Notes: a model not told the origin generated them from the sequence alone. A DNA stretch of 64,000 bases from JADLHS01 sp964594985 (GCA_964594985.1 CAZQNQ010000028.1:1-64000), one strand, 5' to 3'. Positions 33,251 to 41,760 are shown, numbered from the stretch's first letter. Numbers and translations: made by a program.

Positions 33251-34757
33251 GGTGAAAGCTCCGAGGCAAAAGCTTTGGCGTAGAATTTTGCTGGGATTGG
33301 CGCTGGGATTTCTTCTGATTGTGGCCTTGGTTGCCCGGCCGATTTTTCATCTTGCTCGCACAATCTGGAATGACCGTGATGAAATTGCCGCTTTGCCCCG
33401 CACCGGGGGGGCGAACGATGCAAGTCGGTTGAATGAGAGTCAGGTCCGGGAAACTTGGAATACCCCGGCAGACCGGCAGGCTGCCGAATCGCAACTGGTG
33501 GAATTATTGCAGCGAGCGAGGACGAATCACCTCAAGGTTTCCATCGCGGGTGCCCGGCATAGCATGGGAGCGCATACCATCGCTGAAGATGGGATTGTGG
33601 TGGACATGCTGTCATTCAAACACATGGAGCTGGACGCGGGTGAGAGGCTCTTGCGAGTTCAATCAGGGGCGCGCTGGCATGATGTGATCCGCTTTTTGAA
33701 TGCGCGGGGGTTGTCGGTCGAAATCATGCAGTCCAACGATGATTTTTCGGTTGGCGGCTCGATCAGCGTGAATTGCCACGGTTGGCAGTTCGATCGTCCT
33801 CCCATTGCTTCATCCGTGGAGTCCTTCCGGTTGATGCAGGCGGACGGGAGCGTAGTGCGGTGCGGTCGTGCGGAAAACCAGGAATTATTTTCGCTTGTCC
33901 TGGGCGGCTACGGGCTGTTTGGCATTATTTTAGACGTCACATTGCGCGTTGTTCCAAACGAGCGTTACCTGATTGAAAGGATTGGTGTCGCGACGGAAAA
34001 TTACGCCGCGACATTTGCTGAAAAAACGTCCGGGGCGACGAACATTGGAATGGTCTATGGGCGCTTGCGCGTTACCCCGGATGAATTTCTGTCGCAAGGC
34101 ATCCTAACCATCTTGCGTCGTAAATCCGGAAACGATTCATTGGTAACTCCGTTCGCCCCAGCCAAGCCAGCTACGCTGAAGCGCGCGATTTTTCGCGGCA
34201 GCGTGGGCAGCGATTACGGCAAGCAATTACGCTGGAATGCGGAGAAATATTTTGGCCCGTGGCTCTCGGGTGATGAATTTGATCGCAACACCCTGCTGTC
34301 TGATTCGGCGGAATGGTTTCAAAACCGTAGGACGAACAGCACGGACATTTTGATGGAATGCTTTGTCCCGCCCGCGCAATTTGAGCCGTTCCTTGGGGAA
34401 TTGCGGCGGATTATCCCGCAGAACCATGCCGACCTGTTGAATCTCACCGTGCGCCACGTTAAACGGGACGATGATTCATTTCTTCGATATGCTGACCGCG
34501 AAATGTTCGCCCTGGTGATGCTGTTCAATCAAACCTGTGATGCGACCGGTGAAGCGCAGATGCGGACGGTGGCGCAGGAAATCATTGCCGCAGCGCTAAA
34601 GCACGGCGGAAATTACTATCTGCCTTATCGCCTGCACGCAACAGTAGAGCAATTCAGGCAGGCCTATCCGCAAGCGAAACAATTCTTTGAATCAAAGCGT
34701 AAGTACGATCCCGATGAATTGTTTGAGAATGGGTTTTATCGAACCTACGGCAAATGA
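33243..34757 (+). CDS. Membrane-anchored FAD-binding oxidoreductase (VAO/FAD_binding_4 family)
   Basis: A 504-residue protein with an N-terminal membrane segment (about 15-33) and an FAD_binding_4 domain. The segment KVSIAGARHSMGAHT resembles the histidine site of aldonolactone and alditol oxidases, where the histidine holds FAD covalently. Further marks are SVGGSISVNCHGWQF and GGYGLFGIILDVTLRVVP. The C-terminus (KYDPDELFENGFYRTYG) matches the usual end of the family. The substrate is unknown, perhaps a sugar or lactone. The GTG start overlaps the end of topB by eight bases and its own stop overlaps xerC by four, so it is cotranslated with two DNA-handling proteins. Confidence 0.88.
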   Translation: MSKVKAPRQKLWRRILLGLALGFLLIVALVARPIFHLARTIWNDRDEIAALPRTGGANDASRLNESQVRETWNTPADRQAAESQLVELLQRARTNHLKVSIAGARHSMGAHTIAEDGIVVDMLSFKHMELDAGERLLRVQSGARWHDVIRFLNARGLSVEIMQSNDDFSVGGSISVNCHGWQFDRPPIASSVESFRLMQADGSVVRCGRAENQELFSLVLGGYGLFGIILDVTLRVVPNERYLIERIGVATENYAATFAEKTSGATNIGMVYGRLRVTPDEFLSQGILTILRRKSGNDSLVTPFAPAKPATLKRAIFRGSVGSDYGKQLRWNAEKYFGPWLSGDEFDRNTLLSDSAEWFQNRRTNSTDILMECFVPPAQFEPFLGELRRIIPQNHADLLNLTVRHVKRDDDSFLRYADREMFALVMLFNQTCDATGEAQMRTVAQEIIAAALKHGGNYYLPYRLHATVEQFRQAYPQAKQFFESKRKYDPDELFENGFYRTYGK

Positions 34758-35716
34758 CTAAAGCGCCAAACAATGCCAGCCCCGGCGACGAGGAGATTTC
34801 TAGATTCCTGACCCATCTTGCCACGGATCGCGGCGCTTCGAGTTATACCCAGCGGAATTATCAGCAGGCACTCACGGAGTTCTGCTTCTGGCATAAGAAT
34901 GAGCGGAAGGCCGTGCCAGCCTGGGAAAAGCTGCAGCGGGATGACTTTCGCGGCTATTTGCGCTTTCTGGGACGACAGAACCTTGGCCGGGCGGCGATTG
35001 CGCTGCGGTTTTCGACACTACGGACGTTCTACAAATTCCTCATCCGGCGCGGGGCAGTGGAAAGTTCGCCCATCAAAAACATCGCGTTGCCAAAATTGCC
35101 GAAACGCCTGCCGCAGTTTTTGACGGTGAAGCAGATGGAGGATTTGCTGGTCGCGCCGTTAGCTGGTCTGAAGTCGCCCAAAAAGAAATCTGCTGGCCGT
35201 CCCGTGTCGGTGGCGGCGTGTTATCGGGATGTAGCCATCCTGGAGACGATCTACTCATGCGGATTGCGGATCAGCGAGATGGTGGGGCTGCGGGTTGCGG
35301 ACATTGATTGGAGCGAACAGATCGTCCGGGTGCGCGGCAAAGGCAAGAAGGAGCGGCTGTTGCCTATAAGCAAGACAGCGTTACAGGCGATTGGACACTA
35401 TTGGACACACTTGCCGGAACGTCCGACGGAAACGACGCCGGTTTTTTTGTCGGAAACGAAAGCGCGCTCCCCGATGAATCCCACGATGCTGCAGCGGCGC
35501 TTGAAGACCTATCTGGTGCGGGCGGGGCTGGATCCGGCCATCACACCGCACAAATTGCGACACAGCTACGCGACGCATCTTCTGGATGCCGGCGCGGATC
35601 TACGCAGCGTGCAGGAGCTGTTGGGCCATGCGCATCTGGTCACGACGCAGGTGTACACGCATGTTTCGACCGAGCGGTTGAAGAAGGCATACGAGCAGGC
35701 GCATCCGCGGGCGTGA
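34754..35716 (+). CDS. xerC: Tyrosine recombinase XerC-type
   Basis: A 320-residue site-specific recombinase of the XerC/XerD kind, which resolves chromosome dimers at dif. The SAM-like DNA-binding N-terminus (SYTQRNYQQALTEFCFW) is followed by the catalytic domain with R172 (CGLRISEMVGLR), a lysine in RGKGKKERLLP, H266 and R269 (PHKLRHSYATHLL), H292 (LLGHAHL) and the nucleophile Y301 (TTQVYTHVS). An insertion of about 15 residues (AGLKSPKKKSAGRP) lies before the catalytic arginine. No integrase-associated repeats or phage genes are near, which favours a housekeeping role. Its ATG overlaps the preceding stop. Confidence 0.92.
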   Translation: MTKAPNNASPGDEEISRFLTHLATDRGASSYTQRNYQQALTEFCFWHKNERKAVPAWEKLQRDDFRGYLRFLGRQNLGRAAIALRFSTLRTFYKFLIRRGAVESSPIKNIALPKLPKRLPQFLTVKQMEDLLVAPLAGLKSPKKKSAGRPVSVAACYRDVAILETIYSCGLRISEMVGLRVADIDWSEQIVRVRGKGKKERLLPISKTALQAIGHYWTHLPERPTETTPVFLSETKARSPMNPTMLQRRLKTYLVRAGLDPAITPHKLRHSYATHLLDAGADLRSVQELLGHAHLVTTQVYTHVSTERLKKAYEQAHPRA

Positions 35717-35854
35717 GGGCGTGTTGCCCCGGGGGCGGCCCGGGAATTTTCCGGGGTGGGGCTGGCATTACGGCTGCGCAAGCAACGGCGACCGGAGGTT
35801 TGTCACCAGTGCGAACGATGAACAACCGGTTGCCTTGCGAGGAGGTCTGATCGC

Positions 35855-35880
35855 ACTGCGAATCAAGTCGCAGTTGTTTT
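35855..35880 (+). terminator. Possible terminator or attenuator after xerC
   Basis: ACTGCGA (35855-35861) pairs with TCGCAGT (35868-35874) around a 6-base loop, followed by TGTTTT. It lies 54 bases before the start of the PEP-CTERM protein, so it could end the topB-xerC transcript or act in the leader of the next gene. Confidence 0.45.
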
Positions 35881-35933
35881 CCGCCTCTGGAGAGTTGTAT
35901 CGGCAGGGCCAACCAGAAGTTAAGGAAATAATT

Positions 35934-37532
35934 ATGCCGTGTCTGCCCACGGTCGGTGGTCGAGTCCTGGAATTGTCCGCATCCGCTTTGGCGGGGCATC
36001 GGTTCTTCCGGCGTAACACCGCGCGTTTGCTCATCTTGCTGGCAGTGGTTTTGCCTGCCGTAACAGTGTCGGCGGCGGTCGCCAATTACACCTGGGCGCC
36101 GGTTCTCCCGGGGAATGCTCGCTGGAGTCGTTCCGTCAACTGGTCCCTCTTGAATCCCCCGCCCGCCAACAATGTCAGCGGGTTGACCAACACGGATGTG
36201 ACTTTTGCCGGGACGAGCAAGCTGACCCCCGTGATGGATATGAATTATTATATCCACGCCCTGACGTTCGCGTCCGGGGCCGGGGCATTCACGCTCACCC
36301 CGCAAAACAGTCAGGTGCTCTTTCTCGGCGCGGGCGGCATCACCAACCGAAGTGTGAACACGCAGACCATCCAAAACGCCGTGACCGTGAGGGCGGATCA
36401 AAGCTGGTTCGCCAATTCTGGGAATCTGGTTTTTGGCGGCCCGGTCAATCTGACGGGCGGTGATCTGACCATTGCGGGTGGCTTTACCACCACAATTCAA
36501 GGCAGCATTTCCGGCGGGGGAGAGTTGATCAAGGCCGGGGCCGGCAATTTGATTCTCAGTGGAACCGCCGCCAATCCGTTCACGGGTGGGCTGACGCTCA
36601 ACAGCGGGACCGTTACCGTCGCAAAGAACAACGCGCTTGGTACCGGGCCGCTCACCCTTAACGGCGGCTTGCTGAATCTCGGGGCTTACAATCTGACAGC
36701 GAGTTCGGTTGTGCTGGCGGGTGGGACGATCAACAGTTCTTCGGGCGGGATCAGCAGCAGTTCCGACTATCAACTCCAGTCCGGCACAGTTTCGACTCGT
36801 TTAGGCGGCACGGGCGGTTTGATCAAAACCACCTCTGGCGCAGTCACGTTGACGGCGGCCAATACATATACCGGCGGAACTCGGATTCAAGGCGGCCGGT
36901 TGACGGTGAACAATACGACCGGCAGCGGCACGGGAACCGGGCCGGTGTCCATCGGCGCCGGTGGTTTGTTGACGGGCACTGGGACGCTCACCGGGTTCGT
37001 GACGAATGCGCCGGGCGGCATGATTTCGGCCGGTAACGAAATCGGCGTGCTCAATCTCGGGAACACCATCTGGTTCGGCGGCGCGGCGAATCGCTGGGAT
37101 CTTGCGGATGCGGCCGGCACGGCAGGCGTCGGCTGGGATTTGTTGAACATCAACGGAACGCTGACATTGTCGGCCACAATGCCAAACCGGGCAATCATTG
37201 ACGTCACATCATTCACCTTGGGAGGGGTGACCGGCCTCACGGCGAACTTTGATCCGACCCAGAACTACTTGTGGACGTTCGTGCAGACGACGGGTGGGAT
37301 CATCTTTGAGCCCGGTTTTGATGTGGGAACTGTGTTTGAACTGGTGACGGGAAATTTTCAGAACCCAACCCTTGGCGGTCTTTTCGGGGTCGAACTGTCA
37401 GGGGACGGGCGGAGTTTGAATATCTCTTACAACGCCGCGATTCCCGTTCCCGAGCCGAATCAGTTCGCGTTGGTCGGGGTGGGCTTTTGCGGCCTGATCT
37501 ATTTGCGCCGTTTCAAGAGAAACTGGGCATGA
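35934..37532 (+). CDS. PEP-CTERM protein with autotransporter-associated beta-strand repeat
   Basis: A 532-residue exported protein. The ATG at 35934 has a good ribosome binding site (AAGGA, 8 bases upstream) and leads into a long signal peptide whose hydrophobic core is LLILLAVVLPAVTVSAA. The body is a glycine/threonine/asparagine-rich beta-helix with typical repeats (GGELIKAGAGNLILSG, GGLIKTTSGAVTLTAANTYTGG). The C-terminus is a PEP-CTERM sorting signal: PVPEPNQFALVGVG, a hydrophobic stretch and a basic end (RRFKRNW). Such tails are cut by an exosortase, usually together with exopolysaccharide production. No exosortase gene is in the window. Confidence 0.9.
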   Translation: MPCLPTVGGRVLELSASALAGHRFFRRNTARLLILLAVVLPAVTVSAAVANYTWAPVLPGNARWSRSVNWSLLNPPPANNVSGLTNTDVTFAGTSKLTPVMDMNYYIHALTFASGAGAFTLTPQNSQVLFLGAGGITNRSVNTQTIQNAVTVRADQSWFANSGNLVFGGPVNLTGGDLTIAGGFTTTIQGSISGGGELIKAGAGNLILSGTAANPFTGGLTLNSGTVTVAKNNALGTGPLTLNGGLLNLGAYNLTASSVVLAGGTINSSSGGISSSSDYQLQSGTVSTRLGGTGGLIKTTSGAVTLTAANTYTGGTRIQGGRLTVNNTTGSGTGTGPVSIGAGGLLTGTGTLTGFVTNAPGGMISAGNEIGVLNLGNTIWFGGAANRWDLADAAGTAGVGWDLLNINGTLTLSATMPNRAIIDVTSFTLGGVTGLTANFDPTQNYLWTFVQTTGGIIFEPGFDVGTVFELVTGNFQNPTLGGLFGVELSGDGRSLNISYNAAIPVPEPNQFALVGVGFCGLIYLRRFKRNWA

Positions 37533-37571
37533 CCTGACATTGGCAAGCGATGTGCTGAATGCAGAATCAAT

Positions 37572-37952
37572 ATGGTGCATCAACATCCAGCTGACGTTCG
37601 CGCCGCCTCGGCATTGCGGGGGCTGGGCCGCAAGCGCCGTAAACATCGTCGCGTGCTGCGGGCGATTGAGTCGGTGGCGGCGATCATTCCCAGCATCGTG
37701 TTGATTTTGCACCTGCTGGGAAAGAGTGATGGAATGGCGGCAGAACCAGCCAAAAACCCGATGCCGCCGCCGGGCAGCCAACCGCAGGCTGTGGAGGAGG
37801 TGCAAGTGGCCGCCGCCGCAGGGGTGCAAGTGGTCGCCGTGCCGGAACCCAGTGCAACTGCGTTAATGGTGCTGGGGGCGGGCTTGCTGTTATACTTCCA
37901 TCGCAAAACCTCGGCAAATCAGCCCTCCAAGACCGCCACGGCCGTCGCGTAA
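37572..37952 (+). CDS. Small PEP-CTERM protein
   Basis: A 126-residue protein ending in a second PEP-CTERM signal: VAVPEPSATALMVLGAGLLLYFHRK. The N-terminus has a basic stretch (GRKRRKHRRVLRA) and a hydrophobic segment (VAAIIPSIVLILHLL, about 35-49). The middle is proline- and alanine-rich. The function is unknown. It follows the larger PEP-CTERM protein by 39 bases and its end overlaps the convergent acpS by 34 bases. Confidence 0.75.
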   Translation: MVHQHPADVRAASALRGLGRKRRKHRRVLRAIESVAAIIPSIVLILHLLGKSDGMAAEPAKNPMPPPGSQPQAVEEVQVAAAAGVQVVAVPEPSATALMVLGAGLLLYFHRKTSANQPSKTATAVA

Positions 37953-38296
37953 TTGTGCGTGTGGCTGAGGCTGATCAGCAGCAGCTTCGCTTTCCGGGTC
38001 GTGAACAAGGCTTTCCCGCCGTCATGCAAGACGACATACGGTTCTCCTGATTCCCGCCGGCAAATTTCCATGTCATGCCAGCCGAGGTACGCGCCGATGC
38101 CGGTGCCGAAGGCTTTTGAAATGGCTTCCTTGGCGGCGAACCGGGCGGCGACGTATTGCGCGGGATGTTGAAACAGGCGGCAATAGGCGATCTCGCTGGG
38201 ACGCAGGATGCGTTGAGTGAAACTGTCCCCGAAACGTTCCAGGGACGATTTGATGCGGGCGACTTCTGTGATATCCGTGCCGATGCCAAGAATCAT
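37919..38296 (-). CDS. acpS: Holo-[acyl-carrier-protein] synthase
   Basis: AcpS moves the 4'-phosphopantetheine arm from CoA to acyl carrier protein. The 125 residues show GIGTDITEVARI with the metal-binding aspartate, YVAARFAAKEAISKAFGTGI with the metal-binding glutamate, and the final LLLISLSHTHNYATAVAVLE. The ATG at 38296 fits the family start. It is divergent from a predicted ACP phosphodiesterase gene 99 bases away, which would carry out the opposite reaction. Confidence 0.96.
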   Translation of the reverse strand: MILGIGTDITEVARIKSSLERFGDSFTQRILRPSEIAYCRLFQHPAQYVAARFAAKEAISKAFGTGIGAYLGWHDMEICRRESGEPYVVLHDGGKALFTTRKAKLLLISLSHTHNYATAVAVLEG

Positions 38297-38395
38297 GATG
38301 GTGAGAGTATTGTGGGCGGGCGGCCTTGACGCGCAAGCAAACTCCGACTAGGTCGGAGGGATGTTGCGGAACTCAAACCAGCGGCGGGCCGATTT

Positions 38396-39007
38396 ATGAA
38401 CTGGCTCGCCCATGCCTTGCTCTCGGAAAATACGACCGCATTTCGTCTCGGCAACCTGATGCCTGATTTCCTGAGCGCGGCCGAACTCAGCCTGCTCGAT
38501 CCGATATTTCAGCCGGGCGCGGCCTGTCATCGGCAGATTGATGCCTTTACAGACCAACATCCGGTGGTGCGTGGCAGCGTGCGACGGTTTGCCACGCATC
38601 GGCGCGTGGCCCCGGTGTTGGTGGACGTCTTCTACGATCATTTTCTCTCTGTTGACTGGGCGCAGCATTCGCCGCAGTCGTTAGAATCGTTTATCGCCGA
38701 AGTTTACGAGTCGTTCGACGCGCACCGGTTGCAGTTGCCGGAATCCCTCCGGCCGATGTTGCAACGGATGCGCGCGGAGAATTGGCTTGGTTCGTATCGT
38801 GATCTCGACGGATTGCGATGCACGCTGACGCGGATGGAACGACGATTCCGGCGCCGCGTTGACTTGGTCGGCGGGCTGGTGGAACTAGAGCGAAATTACG
38901 CCGCGCTCCATGAAGATTTTCGGAAGTTCTTCCCTGAGCTTCGCGCGGCAACATCGGCAGGCTGGCTTAACTCCGATAATCCTTCATCAGCGCGAGCATC
39001 TCTTTGA
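38396..39007 (+). CDS. acpH: ACP phosphodiesterase (DUF479/AcpH family)
   Basis: The 203 residues match the AcpH family, which removes the phosphopantetheine arm from acyl carrier protein. Visible marks are MNWLAHALLSE with an early histidine, RLGNLMPDF with the metal-type aspartate, GAACHRQIDAFTDQHP, and VFYDHFLS, as in the HD-like all-helical fold. The last dozen residues after FFPEL are low in similarity and overlap the end of pdxJ on the other strand by 41 bases. Family membership is well supported; the exact activity is inferred. Confidence 0.87.
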   Translation: MNWLAHALLSENTTAFRLGNLMPDFLSAAELSLLDPIFQPGAACHRQIDAFTDQHPVVRGSVRRFATHRRVAPVLVDVFYDHFLSVDWAQHSPQSLESFIAEVYESFDAHRLQLPESLRPMLQRMRAENWLGSYRDLDGLRCTLTRMERRFRRRVDLVGGLVELERNYAALHEDFRKFFPELRAATSAGWLNSDNPSSARASL

Positions 39008-39707
39008 CGGCGTTGGTCAGGCCGGAGAAAACCGCCCGGCTCACGATGCCGTGACCGATGTTGAGTTCCACGAGATGCGGTACGCGATGGAGGGTGAGCA
39101 GGTTTTCGTAGTTCAAACCGTGCCCGGCATTCACTTTCAAGCCCAGCGCGTGCGCCTGCTTCGCGCCGTCAATCAGGCGCTGCAATTCCACCTCGCGTTT
39201 CGCGGCATCGTGGAAATGTTCCGCGAACTGCCCGGTGTGCAATTCGATGAACTGGCTGCCGGTGCGGGCCGAAGCTTCGATCTGCTGCGGGTCGGGTGCG
39301 ATGAACAAGCTGACTTCGATGCCCGCGTCGGTCATCCGCTTGCAGGTGTCGGTAAGGGAAGCTTTGTTTCCGACCACGTCGAGGCCGCCTTCGGTGGTGA
39401 TTTCCTGGCGGCGTTCGGGGACGAGACAGACGATGTCAGGCTGGAGCTTCAAAGCGATGGTGATGATCTCGGGCGCGTTGGCCATCTCCAGATTGAAGCG
39501 GGTGCGGATGGTTTCGCGGAGTTTCCAGATGTCACGATCCTGGATATGGCGACGGTCTTCGCGCAGATGCGCGGTGATGCCGTGCGCGCCGGCGGCTTCG
39601 CAGACGTGCGCCGCCTCCACGGGGGAAGGTTCGCCGTGCGCCAATCCGCGATAGCGCGCTTCGCGGATTGTGGCGACGTGGTCAATGTTGACACCAAGCT
39701 TTAACAC
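38967..39707 (-). CDS. pdxJ: Pyridoxine 5'-phosphate synthase
   Basis: PdxJ closes the pyridoxine ring from 1-deoxyxylulose 5-phosphate and 3-amino-2-oxopropyl phosphate. The 246 residues are the usual size. Marks: LKLGVNIDHVATIREAR, AHVCEAAGAHGITAHLREDRRHI, CLVPERRQEITTEGGLDV, IELHTGQFAEHF and LKVNAGHGLNYENL. This is the deoxyxylulose-dependent B6 route. It is divergent from the YmdB-type gene. Confidence 0.97.
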   Translation of the reverse strand: MLKLGVNIDHVATIREARYRGLAHGEPSPVEAAHVCEAAGAHGITAHLREDRRHIQDRDIWKLRETIRTRFNLEMANAPEIITIALKLQPDIVCLVPERRQEITTEGGLDVVGNKASLTDTCKRMTDAGIEVSLFIAPDPQQIEASARTGSQFIELHTGQFAEHFHDAAKREVELQRLIDGAKQAHALGLKVNAGHGLNYENLLTLHRVPHLVELNIGHGIVSRAVFSGLTNAVKEMLALMKDYRS

Positions 39708-39814
39708 GCGGCGCAGTGTGGGAAACGCCAGCGGAGATGCAATCTCGAAATGTCCTCCTGCGGCGCCGCGATTCTGTGCGTGTCAGGGCGCTGTGTTTAT
39801 GTTTAGCTCCGCGC

Positions 39815-40615
39815 GTGAAGATTCTTTTCATCGGCGACATTGTGGGCGAGCCGGGGCGGCGGGCGGTTCATGCGCTGTTGCCCAAGCTTCGGGAGCAGCA
39901 CGGGTTGGATTTCGTCATCGCCAACGGGGAAAATTCCGCCGGCGGCAATGGCATCACGTCGCGCATCGCCACGGAGTTGTTTGCGGCCGGGATTGACGTC
40001 ATCACCAGTGGCGATCATCTCTGGGATCAGAAGGAGGTCATGGAGTTGCTTGCGAGCGAGAAACGATTTCTGCGGCCCACGAATTATCCCGCCGGAACGC
40101 CGGGGCAGGGCAGTGGTGTGTTTGAAGTCCAAAGTGCAACGTCCAAAGTTCAAGGGCTGAAAATCGGAGTGCTCAATGCGCAAGGGCGGACGTTCATGCC
40201 GGCGTTGGAAAACCCCTTTCTCGCTGTGCCGTCGGAGATCGAACGGTTGCGAGCCGAAACCAAGATCATCTTCGTGGATATGCATGCCGAGGCGACTTCG
40301 GAGAAGATCGCCATGGGGCGGATGCTGGATGGCAAGGTCAGTGCGGTGGTCGGAACGCACACGCATGTGCAGACGGCGGACGAACAGATTTTTCCCGGCG
40401 GCACGGCTTATTTGAGTGATGCGGGCTTTACCGGGCCGCAAGAGAGTGTTTTGGGACGCGAGATCGAGCCGGTCATCCGACGGTTCATCACCAACATGCC
40501 GCAGCGATTCGAGGTGGCCAAAGGCCGGGTGATGTTGCACGGCGTCGTTGTGCAGGTGGATGAAGCGACCGGGCGCGCGGAGGGAATCTGGCGCGTGGCG
40601 GAATCGCTGGCGTAA
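39815..40615 (+). CDS. YmdB-type metallophosphoesterase (TIGR00282 family)
   Basis: A 266-residue phosphodiesterase. The GTG at 39815 begins VKILFIGDIVGEPGRRAV, the family's opening. Metal ligands lie in GDIVGEPG, NGENSAGG, SGDHLWDQKE, VDMHAEATSEKIAMG and GTHTHVQTADE. In Bacillus YmdB cleaves cyclic mononucleotides and affects biofilm formation and RNA levels. A small odd point: near residues 111-121 the coding sequence repeats GTCCAAAGT twice, giving a few extra residues (VQSATSKVQG) where family members have a short turn. It ends one base before the stop of the convergent rhomboid gene. Confidence 0.93.
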   Translation: MKILFIGDIVGEPGRRAVHALLPKLREQHGLDFVIANGENSAGGNGITSRIATELFAAGIDVITSGDHLWDQKEVMELLASEKRFLRPTNYPAGTPGQGSGVFEVQSATSKVQGLKIGVLNAQGRTFMPALENPFLAVPSEIERLRAETKIIFVDMHAEATSEKIAMGRMLDGKVSAVVGTHTHVQTADEQIFPGGTAYLSDAGFTGPQESVLGREIEPVIRRFITNMPQRFEVAKGRVMLHGVVVQVDEATGRAEGIWRVAESLA

Positions 40616-40616
40616 A

Positions 40617-41543
40617 TCAAGTGATGAAATCTTGCACGGTAGCCCATTCGGTCATGCCTTCTCTCCAGTAGTGGGCTTCGGCGGAAATAGAGCCGAGCGA
40701 AAGCATCTGGCGCACTTGCTGGGAAGTGAAAGGGCCTGATGCCACGCCGGCGTCCGAGACGAAAATCGTGGGAGCTTCGTTCGGTTCGACTTCAGTCCCG
40801 ACCAGCGTGGGGTGAGTATTCGGCGTGAATGCTCGCCAGGCCGGGATGGGCAAATTGGGTTCGTCTTCTTCAGGCTTCTTGGGTGTCAGCTTGTAAAAAC
40901 CGATTAAAACCAGGCCGGCGATAAATCCGCCGACGTGGGCGGCGAAGGCCACGCCGCCGCCGGTGGCTTTGGCCGCCATGGTCAGGGCCGCGAACAACAA
41001 GTCCTTGGCGAACCAGAATGAGATGACGATCCAGGCGGCGAGCGAAAATTCGCCGGCAAAAACGCGCAGGAAGATAAAGCCGAAGTAACGAAATTCGATT
41101 TCCAGATTCCGGAACAAGACCAGAAAACCCGCCAGACATGCCGTGATGGCGCCGGAGGCTCCGCAAAGCGGGATTTCCGAGGTGAAATGCTCCGGGGTTG
41201 CCGCGATGTGTCCGAAGTCTGCGGCTATTCCACCCAGCACATAGAACAGCAGAAACTTCCACCGCCCCATCGTGTCTTCCACGCACGCGCCGAATAAAAA
41301 GAGATAAATCATGTTTCCCAGCAGGTGGAAAAATCCCGCGTGAGTGAACATGGAAGTCAGGTAGGCATACCAAGGGGAAGTGCCGGGGGTGAGCATCAAG
41401 TTTTCGATGATCCATTGCTCCGTGGGCTCACCGCCCGCCAGCCCGATCAAATAGACGAGGATGTTCGCACCCATGAGCGAGAACGTCACCATGGGCAGGC
41501 GATTGGTCTCATAATCAACCCCGACAGGCAGCAGAATGAACAT
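40617..41543 (-). CDS. Rhomboid-family intramembrane protease with C-terminal GYF_2 domain
   Basis: A 308-residue protein with six membrane segments. The rhomboid core has H73-N77 in GFFHLLGNMIYLF, the serine S130 in LCGASGAITA and the partner H203 in AFAAHVGGFIAG, so the catalytic pair is intact. After a linker, residues about 258-303 form a GYF_2-type domain (VASGPFTSQQVRQMLSLGSISAEAHYWREGMTEWATV), a small protein-interaction module frequent in Verrucomicrobia and Planctomycetes. The ATG at 41543 matches the usual rhomboid start (MFILLPVGVDYETNRLP); upstream codons belong to the repeat element. The substrate is unknown. Confidence 0.92.
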   Translation of the reverse strand: MFILLPVGVDYETNRLPMVTFSLMGANILVYLIGLAGGEPTEQWIIENLMLTPGTSPWYAYLTSMFTHAGFFHLLGNMIYLFLFGACVEDTMGRWKFLLFYVLGGIAADFGHIAATPEHFTSEIPLCGASGAITACLAGFLVLFRNLEIEFRYFGFIFLRVFAGEFSLAAWIVISFWFAKDLLFAALTMAAKATGGGVAFAAHVGGFIAGLVLIGFYKLTPKKPEEDEPNLPIPAWRAFTPNTHPTLVGTEVEPNEAPTIFVSDAGVASGPFTSQQVRQMLSLGSISAEAHYWREGMTEWATVQDFIT

Positions 41544-41610
41544 GGTTCGAGAGGCCGCTGCCGGGATTGAAACAGAAGTTGTGAGGGAGTCAAGGGGGGC
41601 TGATTTTTGT

Positions 41611-41760
41611 GGGCGTGATTGGAATTGCCGCGCAACTGATTCTCTTACTCTTAATCTTGTTCTTAATCTTAATCTCCCGGGCTGGGAGATTAAGATTAAG
41701 AACAAGATTAAGATTACGATTAAGAACCGCGCCGGGGAGCGGCAGTTCCAGTCACACCCG
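41611..41760. repeat. TTAATC-type long hairpin element, copy 3
   Basis: The outer arms GGGCGTGATTGGAATTGCCG (41611-41630) and the complement ending GGCAGTTCCAGTCACACCCG (41741-41760) pair well. Inner arms CTTAATC and GATTAAG units pair across CCCGGGCTGGGAG. This is the most symmetrical of the three copies. It lies between the divergent starts of the rhomboid gene and pgsA. Confidence 0.92.

Noticed and set aside
34754..35716. An integrase marking a mobile island
   Set aside because: The protein fits housekeeping XerC, is cotranslated with topB and the oxidoreductase, and no attachment-site repeats, phage genes or tRNA gene lie nearby.
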